A stretch of 64,000 nucleotides of DNA, taken from assembly GCA_964602415.1 (NCBI GenBank), contig CAZRQL010000009.1, positions 37,291-101,290 of the forward strand, given 5' to 3'. A program made the position numbers and the translations under genes. Source of the stretch: CAZRQL01 sp964602415 (GTDB lineage Bacteria; Bacteroidota; Bacteroidia; Cytophagales; Flammeovirgaceae). Below, one piece after another: positions 25,709 through 34,021 of this stretch. The stretch's first letter is position 1, and each line of letters starts with the position of its first letter. The notes below the pieces were generated by a model. That model ran no database searches and was not told the origin of the DNA. It was given only the letters and a program-made list of their open reading frames with translations.

Positions 25709-25799
25709 GGGTGCTGCGATACTACTTTTGAAGTTATCTAAAATTTCTTTAGAGCATAAGCCATTGTTGATTTTTTACGTTATCGTTTGCAATAAAATA

Positions 25800-25807
25800 T
25801 ATCTTTG
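25800..25807 (+). promoter_or_regulatory. Candidate -7 element of ald
   Basis: TATCTTTG matches TAnnTTTG exactly and ends 17 bp before the ald ATG. There is no TTTG at the expected -33 distance, so the call rests on one element plus its position. Confidence 0.45.
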
Positions 25808-25824
25808 CGACAAATGTTGTAAAG

Positions 25825-26940
25825 ATGATAATTGGAGTCCCAAAAGAAATTAAAAACAATGAAAATCGCGTAGCTCTCACGCCCGCCGGTGCCAAAGAAT
25901 TGGTAAAAAATGGCCATACCGTGTATGTGCAGACACAAGCAGGGGTAGGCAGTGGATTTTCAGATGAAGATTATGCCCTCAATGGTGCATCTATCACCAA
26001 CTCCATCGAGGAGACCTATTCCAAAGCCGAGATGATCATCAAGGTCAAAGAACCTATTAGCCAAGAATATGGCTTAATCAAAGAAAATCAACTGATTTTC
26101 ACCTATTTTCACTTTGCTTCTTCTCAAGAGCTAACGGAAGCCATGATCAAAAGCAGGTCCGTATGCATCGCATACGAAACGGTAGAGAAACCTGACCGAT
26201 CGCTGCCTCTATTGATACCTATGTCTGAGGTGGCCGGCAGGATGGCCATTCAGGAAGGTGCTAAGTTTTTGGAAAAGCCCATGGGAGGCAGAGGAATACT
26301 GCTGGGGGGCGTTCCGGGCGTAAAACCGGCCAAAGTTTTGATACTTGGAGGGGGAATTGTGGGGGTAAATGCAGCCAAAATGGCCGCCGGCTTAGGTGCA
26401 GATGTTACCATCATGGATATTAGCGTTCCAAGGCTGCGTTATCTATCAGATATCATGCCTGCCAACGTCAATACTCTGGTTTCCAACGAATACAACATCA
26501 GGGAGGCTGTTAAAGACCATGACCTTATCGTAGGAGGAGTGTTGCTGCCGGGTGCAAAAGCCCCTCATTTGATTACCAGAGATATGCTTTCAACCATGCG
26601 CAAGGGTACGGTGTTGGTAGATGTAGCCGTTGACCAAGGCGGATGTTTTGAGACAACAAGAGCTACCACCCACCAAGATCCCGTTTATGTTGTTGATGAT
26701 GTGATACATTATTGTGTGGCCAATATGCCGGGTGCTGTGCCTTACACCTCGACTTTAGCCCTTACCAACGTAACCCTGCCTTACGCCATCCAACTTGCTA
26801 ACTCGGGTTGGAAAGCAGCTTGTTCCGCTTCAAATGAGTTAAAACTGGGTATTAATGTTATCAACGGAGAAGTGGTTTACAAAGCGGTTGCAGATGCTTT
26901 CAACTTGTCTTACACACCTGTCGAAAAATTCTTAGCTTAA
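25825..26940 (+). CDS. ald: Alanine dehydrogenase
   Basis: Ald interconverts L-alanine and pyruvate with NAD and ammonia. The 371-residue length is exact for the family. It begins with MIIGVPKEIKNNENRVALTP, which includes the pyruvate-binding arginine. Other marks are the catalytic lysine in the IKVKEP segment (about 73-78), the catalytic histidine in YFHFASS (about 94-100), the Rossmann loop ILGGGIVGVNAAKMAAGLGA (about 172-191), and the VDVAVDQGGCFETTR signature (about 266-280). A 116-residue unknown protein follows after 6 bp and then xth, probably in one transcript. Confidence 0.97.
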   Translation: MIIGVPKEIKNNENRVALTPAGAKELVKNGHTVYVQTQAGVGSGFSDEDYALNGASITNSIEETYSKAEMIIKVKEPISQEYGLIKENQLIFTYFHFASSQELTEAMIKSRSVCIAYETVEKPDRSLPLLIPMSEVAGRMAIQEGAKFLEKPMGGRGILLGGVPGVKPAKVLILGGGIVGVNAAKMAAGLGADVTIMDISVPRLRYLSDIMPANVNTLVSNEYNIREAVKDHDLIVGGVLLPGAKAPHLITRDMLSTMRKGTVLVDVAVDQGGCFETTRATTHQDPVYVVDDVIHYCVANMPGAVPYTSTLALTNVTLPYAIQLANSGWKAACSASNELKLGINVINGEVVYKAVADAFNLSYTPVEKFLA

Positions 26941-26946
26941 TTTTCT

Positions 26947-27297
26947 GTGATAGAGTTTGTTGATGATTTAGAAAAACAATGGCACGATTTAGAACAGTTT
27001 ATAGAAAAAACTTTTAAAAAAAAAGCAGATCTACAAACTGTTCTGTTTCTGATTGGGGTTCAAGAATTGGGTAGGGGAGCGGCATCATTTTCAAAAGAAC
27101 AAAAAGTAGATATTATTCATTTGGCTCTTTGTAAAGTTCTGAGTTACTCAGAATTTTACACATTATTAGGCTACGACAAAGAAGGTTGGCCTATTTGGGA
27201 AAACAGTTACAAGCTCCCTGCCTTAGATCTAAACACCCAAGAGACCCTTCTAAAGCAACATGTTATACACTATTTTAAGCAAAATGAGTTAATATGA
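26947..27297 (+). CDS. Conserved-looking protein of unknown function between ald and xth
   Basis: This 116-residue soluble helical protein has no signal peptide or membrane segment. It starts with a GTG 6 bp after ald. Its stop overlaps the start of the exonuclease gene (ATGA), which argues for translation and coupling. A tidy internal stretch, TVLFLIGVQELGRG (about 31-44), and the tail DKEGWPIWENSYKLPAL suggest a folded domain. I do not recognise a family. Confidence 0.8.
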   Translation: MIEFVDDLEKQWHDLEQFIEKTFKKKADLQTVLFLIGVQELGRGAASFSKEQKVDIIHLALCKVLSYSEFYTLLGYDKEGWPIWENSYKLPALDLNTQETLLKQHVIHYFKQNELI

Positions 27298-28046
27298 AAA
27301 TAGTATCTTTCAACGTTAACGGGTTTAGATCGGCTACAAAAAAAGGGTTGCAAGATTGGGTCTTTGAAAACGACCCCGACATTTTGTGTTTACAGGAGAT
27401 AAAAGCGGAGTTAAATCAAGTAAATCTGGAGCGGTTTGCAGGATACCACGTCGTCTGGAATCCTGCTCAAAAAAAAGGTTATAGCGGAGTGGCTACCTTC
27501 TCGAAACAAAAACCATCTTTTGTATCAGTAAAATTGGGATCTGATTTTTTTGATAATGAAGGGCGGTTTATCTTGACCGAGTTTAAAGACTTCGCCATTT
27601 TGAATGTTTATATCCCTTCGGGAACTTCTGGAGATGTGAGACAAAATGCGAAATTTGATTTTTTAGATTTTTTTTATCCAAAACTGCAAGAACTTTCCTC
27701 TTCTTATCCAAAATTTATCATCTGCGGGGACTTCAATATTTGTCACAAAGAGATAGACATACACAATCCTGTCGCCAATAAAAAATCATCTGGATTTTTG
27801 CCAGAAGAACGTGATTGGATGACTAAACTATTTGATAGTGGCTTCTTTGATGTTTTTAGAATGTTAGATAGTTCGCCCAACAAATACACGTGGTTCTCTC
27901 AGCGTTCCTCAGCAAGGGCGCAAAATAAAGGTTGGAGAATTGATTATTTTGTTAGTAATTTTACAGATGCAATAAAATCTTGTAAAATTGAATTAGAAGC
28001 CAATTTTTCGGACCATTTACCTGTTGTATTGGAGACAGAATTTTAA
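27294..28046 (+). CDS. xth: Exodeoxyribonuclease III (AP endonuclease)
   Basis: Xth cleaves the backbone at abasic sites in base excision repair and degrades duplex DNA from 3' ends. The 250-residue protein has all the exonuclease-endonuclease-phosphatase motifs: FNVNGFR (about 5-11), LCLQEIKA (32-39, metal-binding glutamate), LNVYIPSG, CGDFNICH (catalytic aspartate and asparagine), GWRIDYF and the terminal FSDHLPVV (catalytic histidine). The ATG lies in a four-base overlap with the upstream stop. The peptide-binding lipoprotein gene follows after a 30-bp gap. Confidence 0.96.
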   Translation: MKIVSFNVNGFRSATKKGLQDWVFENDPDILCLQEIKAELNQVNLERFAGYHVVWNPAQKKGYSGVATFSKQKPSFVSVKLGSDFFDNEGRFILTEFKDFAILNVYIPSGTSGDVRQNAKFDFLDFFYPKLQELSSSYPKFIICGDFNICHKEIDIHNPVANKKSSGFLPEERDWMTKLFDSGFFDVFRMLDSSPNKYTWFSQRSSARAQNKGWRIDYFVSNFTDAIKSCKIELEANFSDHLPVVLETEF

Positions 28047-28076
28047 ATTAAATTTTCAAAGTAAAACACTTCTGCT

Positions 28077-29798
28077 ATGCGCAAGTTTATCTATTTGTTT
28101 TTGATTTTTTCTATAATTTATGGCTGTTCTTCAAACACAGAGTCAGGAAACTCCGAATTGAACCCTGCCAAGTGTGGCAAGTACTATGGCGGTGTTTTCA
28201 AAATTAGCGAAGCCGAGTACATCAAAACCTTGTATCCGCTGGCTATAACCGATGTCTATTCGTACAGAGTAGCTTGCCAGATTTATGAAGGACTACTAAA
28301 ATTCAATCAAGCTGATATATCTAAACTAAATCTTTGCCTATTAGATACTTATACTGTCAGTCCTGACTTCAAAATTTATCGTTTTACACTCAAACGAGGC
28401 ATATACTTCCACAACAATCCCTGCTTTGAAAATGGAAAAGGACGAGAAGTAAAAAGCGATGATATTCGGTATTGCTTTGAGCAGTTGTGCACTCCTTCAT
28501 CCCAAAATTCAGCTTTTACGCTTTTTGACGGTATTGTAAAAGGTGCCAAAGAGTTCTATAAAGCACACAAAGAAGGCAACCCCCTTAGCTCTCTGGAAGG
28601 CTTCAAAATCATAGATGACTACACATTTGATATTGAACTTGAGGCTCCCAACTCTATGTTTCTCTTCAATCTTGCCAGACCGGGTGCCATGATATACCCT
28701 AAGGAGATGATTGAAAAGTACAACTCTGATTTAAGAAATACTGCGGTGGGAACAGGGCCTTTTACTTTAGGCAATGTGCAAGATGAAATAGCCATCAGTT
28801 TAAAGCGCAACCCAAACTACCATGGTAAAGACAGTTGCGGAAACCAACTCCCGTTTTTTGATGGCATCTCAATCAAATTCATCAAAGAGAAAAAAATAGA
28901 ACTCTCCGAATTCCAAAATCAAAATTTGGATATGGTTTACAGGCTGCCTACTGAAGACCTTATATCTATAACAGAAAGCTCAAGGATAGATAGCAGCTTT
29001 TATTTGCAAAGAGTACCCGAGATGTCAACACAATTTCTAACGTTTCAGACGCAAGGCAAAATCTTTTCCGACAAATATTTGAGGAAAGCATTCAGTTTTG
29101 CCATTGACAGGGATTTGATTCTCAATGCCATACTCCAAGGAGAAGGTGAGGATATCGGTCGCTATGGCTTTGTTCCGCCTGTTTTCAACAACTATCCTAC
29201 CCGTCAAATAAAGGGATATACCTACAATAAAGACTCTGCCATCTATTATTTTAGAAAAGCCGGCTACGGCCCCAAAAAGCCTTTACCTCCCATTGATTTT
29301 GACCTTAACTCAGAGGGCGAAAGATATACAGCCGTTGCAAATGAAATTCGTAAGCAGCTTAAAGAAAATCTACAAGTAGAACTGCGCATCAATCTTTATC
29401 CCAGTGCACAGATTATTGACAAAGCCTTTTCAGGAAAATACGATCTTTTGCGTATATCTTGGGTTGCAGATTATCCCAGCCCGCAAAACTACCTTTGGAT
29501 GTGCTACGGAAAAGAAGTACCTGAAGACAAACAAGCCCGATCTTTTCCAAACATACCCCGCTATCAATCAAAAGAATACGACGAGTTTTATGAAAAAGCA
29601 ATGTCCTCTGCAACTGTAGATGAAGCAATGGAAAACTTTTTTAAAGCCGAAAAGGTTATGATGGAAGATGCTCCTGTGCTAATTCTTTGGTATGATGAAA
29701 GTTACCGCATAGTACGCTCGTATATCAAAGACTTTCCCTCAAACCCAATCCAGTTCAGAGACTATTCCGCTGTCTATATGATAAAACCAAAATCTTAA
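28077..29798 (+). CDS. Oligopeptide-type ABC transporter substrate-binding lipoprotein
   Basis: This 573-residue protein has a signal peptide and lipobox (IIYGC, lipidated cysteine near residue 17), placing it in the periplasm on a lipid anchor. It belongs to the SBP_bac_5 (OppA/DppA) family, with the paired lobes and the expected early segment VACQIYEGLLKFN, then YRFTLKRGIYFHN, KSDDIRYCFEQL and GTGPFTL. The ligand is probably a peptide. No permease or ATPase adjoins it. A fitting OppC-type permease lies at 7372-8625. It heads a four- or five-gene run: 3 bp separate it from DUF4175, and an RsbW-like kinase and ybeY follow. Confidence 0.93.
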   Translation: MRKFIYLFLIFSIIYGCSSNTESGNSELNPAKCGKYYGGVFKISEAEYIKTLYPLAITDVYSYRVACQIYEGLLKFNQADISKLNLCLLDTYTVSPDFKIYRFTLKRGIYFHNNPCFENGKGREVKSDDIRYCFEQLCTPSSQNSAFTLFDGIVKGAKEFYKAHKEGNPLSSLEGFKIIDDYTFDIELEAPNSMFLFNLARPGAMIYPKEMIEKYNSDLRNTAVGTGPFTLGNVQDEIAISLKRNPNYHGKDSCGNQLPFFDGISIKFIKEKKIELSEFQNQNLDMVYRLPTEDLISITESSRIDSSFYLQRVPEMSTQFLTFQTQGKIFSDKYLRKAFSFAIDRDLILNAILQGEGEDIGRYGFVPPVFNNYPTRQIKGYTYNKDSAIYYFRKAGYGPKKPLPPIDFDLNSEGERYTAVANEIRKQLKENLQVELRINLYPSAQIIDKAFSGKYDLLRISWVADYPSPQNYLWMCYGKEVPEDKQARSFPNIPRYQSKEYDEFYEKAMSSATVDEAMENFFKAEKVMMEDAPVLILWYDESYRIVRSYIKDFPSNPIQFRDYSAVYMIKPKS

Positions 29799-29801
29799 TC
29801 C

Positions 29802-32800
29802 ATGAATCCGATTTTAGAAAAACTAAATCAGTTCAAACGTTCACTCTACTTAAATTTATTGATTGGTAGTTCTTCTCTGAGTTTGAGCTTATTGCTTAGC
29901 TTTTTTATAATCATTTCTTTGTGCGAATATTTTTTTTGGTTTAGTACTACGATTAGAGCCTTATTATTCTATTCTTATTTACTCATCTTTTCAATTTTAT
30001 TCGGAGTTTGGGTAGTGATACCTTTCTTAAGGGTATTTGTTTCGAGCCTACAACTAAGCAATGATAAGGCAGCTACATACATCGGCAAAAAAGTTTCATC
30101 TGTCGGTGATAAACTGCTAAATACCTTACAATTACTCCAAAATCCAAACGAATTGGCCAAAGCGAGCGTAGAAAAGAACTCCAGTTTATTGATGGAAATT
30201 CCATTTGACGTAGCTATAGAAAAAAAAAGAAATTATAGATACGCACGTCTCTTATTGGCTCCACTGCTTATCCTTCTTATGGTATTCTCGTGCGACAAAA
30301 GCATTATCTTGGGTAGCGCACAACGCATCTATAATCACAACAGAGTATTTTCTAAACCATTGCCTTACAATGTCTTACTTTTGACAAAAAATTTGAACGT
30401 TGTAGAGAATAATGACTTGGAACTAAAATTTTTAATAACCGGCAGCGAAATACCCGCATTTTTTGATTTTTCATCCAATGATGCAAGGAGCACTAAACTT
30501 TATACAGAAACCGACACATTGGCTTATACATTGAAGTCGGTAACCAAAGACACAGAATTCAAACTGACAAGCGTTGATTTTGAATCTGAAACTTACAAAG
30601 TAAAGGTACTTAGAAATCCAAAAGTGCTGGGACTTGTATCTCGACTAAACTATCCGGCTCACACGGGATTAAAAAATGATGTTTTTGTTAATACTTACAG
30701 CTATACCATCCCATACGGTACGGAAATAAATCTAAAAATTAACACCCAAGATGTAGATTCTATCCACATTTTAAATGTAGAAAACTATAAAAAAATCTCA
30801 CGCTCCTTAAATCAATATGAAATTACTTTTCGCGCCCGCGCTTCAAGCCAAATGTTAATTTCACTTTACAACTCCAATATATCTACGCCCAGTTCTATGG
30901 CATTGGATATTAGTGTTGAAAACGACCAAAGCCCCGCTATTAGTCTTACATATATCTATGATTCTTTGAACTCAAACCTCTCTTTCTACGGAAAAATATC
31001 AGATGACTACGGATTCAGATCGCTCCAATTTAAGTACAAGATAGAAGATAATAATTTAGTAATCAAAAACTTACCTATCCAAGAAAAACAGACACAACAG
31101 TCATACTATGGCAACCATAATTTTGCAGATGAATTGTTGAATACAAAAAAAGCTCGCTCAATAGAGTTTTACACCGAAGTTGTGGACAACGATATATTCA
31201 ATCCTAAAGCCTCAAAATCAGCAATATACAAAATAGTTATTCTTTCAGAATCCGAAATCAAAAAAGAGATTTCCAAACAATCAGAAAGCGCAAAAGATGC
31301 TTTTGAGGATGTAAAAGATGAGTCACGTAACATTCAAAAAGAACTAAGTGAACTTCAAAAGAAACTGTTACAGAATAGAAAACTGGAATGGAACGACATA
31401 AAGAAACTGGAAGATTTGAAAAAAGAACACAATAAAATTGAAGATAAACTAAAAGAGATTGATAAAAACCTAAAGCAGTTAAACGAGTCGCAAAAGAAAA
31501 TCAACGACATTAAAGATGAAAAGCTTTTAGAGAAAATGCAACAACTCCAAAAACTAATGGATGAACTCTTGGATGATAAAACCAAAGAACTTTACGAGCA
31601 ACTACAACAAATGTACGAGCAAAAATTAGATCCCGAAGAGATACAAAAATTGATGGAAAAAATTAAAGACAAAACCTCAGATCTTGAAAAAGAAATAAAC
31701 AAAGCACTGGAATATTTCAAAAAATTAGATTTTGAAATCAAAACCAAAGAACTGGCAAATGAACTTGATAAATTGGCAGACTTACAAGATTCGGTATCTA
31801 AAGAGCAATTTGAAAGCAAAAAAATGATGCCTCAAGAAAAACTTGAGCAACAAGAACAAATAAACCAGCAATTGAACGATGCGCTCAATAAATTAGATTC
31901 CTTGGAAGAGGATTCCAAACAACTTGAGAACCCTGTTGACATGGAAGAGGAAAAGCAACTCTCAGAGGAATTAGAAAAAGAAAGCCAAGATTTAGAAAAC
32001 CAAATGAAACAACAAGATTCAAAACCGAGCAACAAAGAGAAAATGGAAAACAAAAAAATGCAAGAGAACTTATCAAAAAAGATGCGGCAACTATCGAAGA
32101 GCCTTGAGAATAATATGCAAGGAGCCGAAAAAGAACAACTCGAAGAAGATATGGCTTCTTTAACAAGAACGCTTGAGAATTTAATCCGACTGTCTTATGA
32201 ACAAGAAGATGTGATGCTGGGACTCAAAAAAATTCGCAGTATAGACCCTACTTACAATAAACTCAGCCAACAGCAACTCAAAATTAAAGGCGACTTTGAA
32301 ATCATAAAAGATAGTATGGAAGCTTTGGCCACAAGAGTCATACAAATTAAACCCTTTGTCAGCGAAGAAGTCCGGCTAATTAATGAAAAAGTAGAGTCTT
32401 CATTGAATCATCTAAAGAATAAACGGATATCTATTGCCACAAATGAGCAACAAAGTGCCATGACATCTATGAACAACTTAGCTGTTTTGCTCTCTGATAT
32501 ATTGGAACAAATGCAAAATGAAAGCGATTCGCAGCAAGGCTCTTCAAAAGGCAAGAAGAAAAAACAAAATAAAAAATCTTCTTTAAGCGAACTTCAGCAG
32601 TCTTTGAACCAGCAACTTGAAAACCTAAAAAAATCAGGCAAGTCCGGCAGAGAACTCTCTGAGGAGCTTCGAAAATTAGCGGTGCAGCAAGAAATGATTC
32701 GGCAAATGATGAGAGAGAAAGGAGAAAAACCGGGTAAAAGCAAAGAAGAACCCGGAAAAGACGGAAAAGGTGGAGATAAAATGGATAAATTGATGCAAGA

Positions 32801-33092
32801 ATCAAAAAACGATATGATCAATAAAAAAGTAACAGAACAACTTATTAACAGACAAAAAGAAATTTTAACTCGTCTTTTGGAAAGCGAAAAAGCAGAGAGG
32901 GAGCGAGGTATGAAAGAAGAACGCGAAGCTGAAAGGCCAAAAAATGACTACGAAGAACAGAAAAACCTTCTTTTGGAACAATACTTGAAGGAAAAAGAGA
33001 GACAGGTAGAAGAAATTCAAAAAAAATCTCCTGTGTTTATGCCTTTTTATAGGAAAAATATAGAAAAATACACACGGAAAATCACTCAATAA
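29802..33092 (+). CDS. DUF4175-family membrane and coiled-coil protein
   Basis: This 1096-residue protein has two adjacent N-terminal membrane helices (about 17-44 and 51-80) and a third near 148-165. A beta-rich extracytoplasmic region follows (about 170-475). A very long charged coiled coil comes next (about 480-800, rich in K, E, Q and L), then a Q/S/K-rich low-complexity section (about 890-1000) and a basic tail. The architecture is that of the DUF4175 family found in Bacteroidota and Proteobacteria, whose role is unknown. Many members are co-transcribed with AAA-type or kinase genes. It sits 3 bp after the peptide-binding lipoprotein and 2 bp before the RsbW-like gene. Confidence 0.85.
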   Translation: MNPILEKLNQFKRSLYLNLLIGSSSLSLSLLLSFFIIISLCEYFFWFSTTIRALLFYSYLLIFSILFGVWVVIPFLRVFVSSLQLSNDKAATYIGKKVSSVGDKLLNTLQLLQNPNELAKASVEKNSSLLMEIPFDVAIEKKRNYRYARLLLAPLLILLMVFSCDKSIILGSAQRIYNHNRVFSKPLPYNVLLLTKNLNVVENNDLELKFLITGSEIPAFFDFSSNDARSTKLYTETDTLAYTLKSVTKDTEFKLTSVDFESETYKVKVLRNPKVLGLVSRLNYPAHTGLKNDVFVNTYSYTIPYGTEINLKINTQDVDSIHILNVENYKKISRSLNQYEITFRARASSQMLISLYNSNISTPSSMALDISVENDQSPAISLTYIYDSLNSNLSFYGKISDDYGFRSLQFKYKIEDNNLVIKNLPIQEKQTQQSYYGNHNFADELLNTKKARSIEFYTEVVDNDIFNPKASKSAIYKIVILSESEIKKEISKQSESAKDAFEDVKDESRNIQKELSELQKKLLQNRKLEWNDIKKLEDLKKEHNKIEDKLKEIDKNLKQLNESQKKINDIKDEKLLEKMQQLQKLMDELLDDKTKELYEQLQQMYEQKLDPEEIQKLMEKIKDKTSDLEKEINKALEYFKKLDFEIKTKELANELDKLADLQDSVSKEQFESKKMMPQEKLEQQEQINQQLNDALNKLDSLEEDSKQLENPVDMEEEKQLSEELEKESQDLENQMKQQDSKPSNKEKMENKKMQENLSKKMRQLSKSLENNMQGAEKEQLEEDMASLTRTLENLIRLSYEQEDVMLGLKKIRSIDPTYNKLSQQQLKIKGDFEIIKDSMEALATRVIQIKPFVSEEVRLINEKVESSLNHLKNKRISIATNEQQSAMTSMNNLAVLLSDILEQMQNESDSQQGSSKGKKKKQNKKSSLSELQQSLNQQLENLKKSGKSGRELSEELRKLAVQQEMIRQMMREKGEKPGKSKEEPGKDGKGGDKMDKLMQESKNDMINKKVTEQLINRQKEILTRLLESEKAERERGMKEEREAERPKNDYEEQKNLLLEQYLKEKERQVEEIQKKSPVFMPFYRKNIEKYTRKITQ

Positions 33093-33094
33093 AC

Positions 33095-33502
33095 ATGCTG
33101 ACCAATCACTTAAAACTTAAAATACCTTCTATCCCTGAAAACATAGTTGTCGTAGAGAGTTTTGTTGAGCAAATTCGTGAACTCTACAACTTAAATGACA
33201 ATATCTATGGTAATATTGTCGTGGCTGTTACAGAAGCGGTCAATAACGCAATAGTTCATGGCAATGGGAAATCAAAAGATAAACTGGTTAGAATTGAGGT
33301 AACAACTTCAGTAAATGAAGTTACTTTTTCCATAAGCGACGAAGGCAAAGGATTTAATCCCAAAAACCTACCTGACCCCACAGCTCCCGAAAACTTAGAA
33401 TCAATTGGGGGAAGGGGTATTTTTTTAATCAACTGTTTGAGTGACTGGTACAGCTATAGCGACAACGGACGCATCCTAAAGATGAAATTTAAAATTGAGT
33501 AA
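33095..33502 (+). CDS. RsbW-like serine kinase (HATPase_c_2 anti-sigma type)
   Basis: This 135-residue GHKL ATPase has the N box AVTEAVNNAIVHGN (about 43-56), the G1 box FSISDEGKGFNP (about 79-90) and the G2 segment GGRGIFLI (about 108-115). It lacks a histidine-kinase phosphoacceptor. Members phosphorylate an STAS-domain antagonist or bind a sigma factor and are opposed by an RsbU-type phosphatase. A candidate phosphatase is encoded at 6165-7370. No STAS partner is near. It follows the DUF4175 gene by 2 bp, and ybeY begins within its last codons. Confidence 0.93.
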   Translation: MLTNHLKLKIPSIPENIVVVESFVEQIRELYNLNDNIYGNIVVAVTEAVNNAIVHGNGKSKDKLVRIEVTTSVNEVTFSISDEGKGFNPKNLPDPTAPENLESIGGRGIFLINCLSDWYSYSDNGRILKMKFKIE

Positions 33503-33932
33503 TTTGTCTATTCACTTCTTGTACTCTGATTCTGCAACAATCAAACTCCCAAAACCACAAAGAGCCAAAAAATGGCTGAATGATTTTGCTATAACCAGTG
33601 GATTTACTTTCAACTTAAACTATATATTTGTTGGCGAACAAGAAATCACTCGGCTAAACAGGTTTTATTTAGACCACGATTACCCAACAGACATACTCAG
33701 TTTTGAAAGCAGTTTAACCGATAGACACTTAGAAGCCTCATTTTACGTCTGTCTGGAATTCACCAAAGATTATGCATCTGCAAATCAACTCCGGTTTGAA
33801 ATAGAAAGTTACAGGGTACTAATACACGGTATTTTGCACTTTTTAGGCTTCAATGATGACTCCACAGAAAACCAAGCCAACATGAGAACACAAGAAAACC
33901 GTTTACTGTCTATTGTTTTCCCAAATATTTAA
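33495..33932 (+). CDS. ybeY: Endoribonuclease YbeY (rRNA maturation)
   Basis: YbeY is a zinc-dependent endoribonuclease in 16S rRNA 3'-end maturation and ribosome quality control. The 145-residue protein carries HGILHFLGFND (about 111-121), matching the family HG-x-LH-x2-G-x2 motif. The third zinc histidine of the classical motif is replaced by aspartate, a form common in Bacteroidota. YPTDILSFES (about 57-66) is the other conserved patch. The frame opens with TTG at 33495, overlapping the kinase stop; a TTG at 33504, just after that stop, is an alternative start. mnmG follows after an 89-bp gap that holds the parS-like site. Confidence 0.93.
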   Translation: MSNLSIHFLYSDSATIKLPKPQRAKKWLNDFAITSGFTFNLNYIFVGEQEITRLNRFYLDHDYPTDILSFESSLTDRHLEASFYVCLEFTKDYASANQLRFEIESYRVLIHGILHFLGFNDDSTENQANMRTQENRLLSIVFPNI

Positions 33933-33982
33933 GAACAAGGGCTATATTCGCGAAATATTGTTCCACACTCCGAATACACAAG

Positions 33983-33998
33983 TGTTCCACGTGGAACA
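33983..33998. promoter_or_regulatory. parS-like palindrome (candidate ParB binding site)
   Basis: The perfect 16-bp palindrome TGTTCCAC-GTGGAACA differs by one base from the bacterial parS consensus TGTTNCACGTGAAACA. It lies 23 bp upstream of mnmG (gidA), a gene often linked to parAB and the replication origin. A half site TGTTCCAC is present 24 bp to the left (33959-33966). No parA, parB or DnaA box cluster is in the window. Confidence 0.75.
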
Positions 33999-34021
33999 AA
34001 ATCAACCTAAAATAGTTGCGT

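Noticed and set aside
31355..32166. Several serine- and phenylalanine-rich frames on the minus strand
   Set aside because: They are mirror images of the K/E/Q-rich coiled coil of the DUF4175 gene and show no protein-like features.
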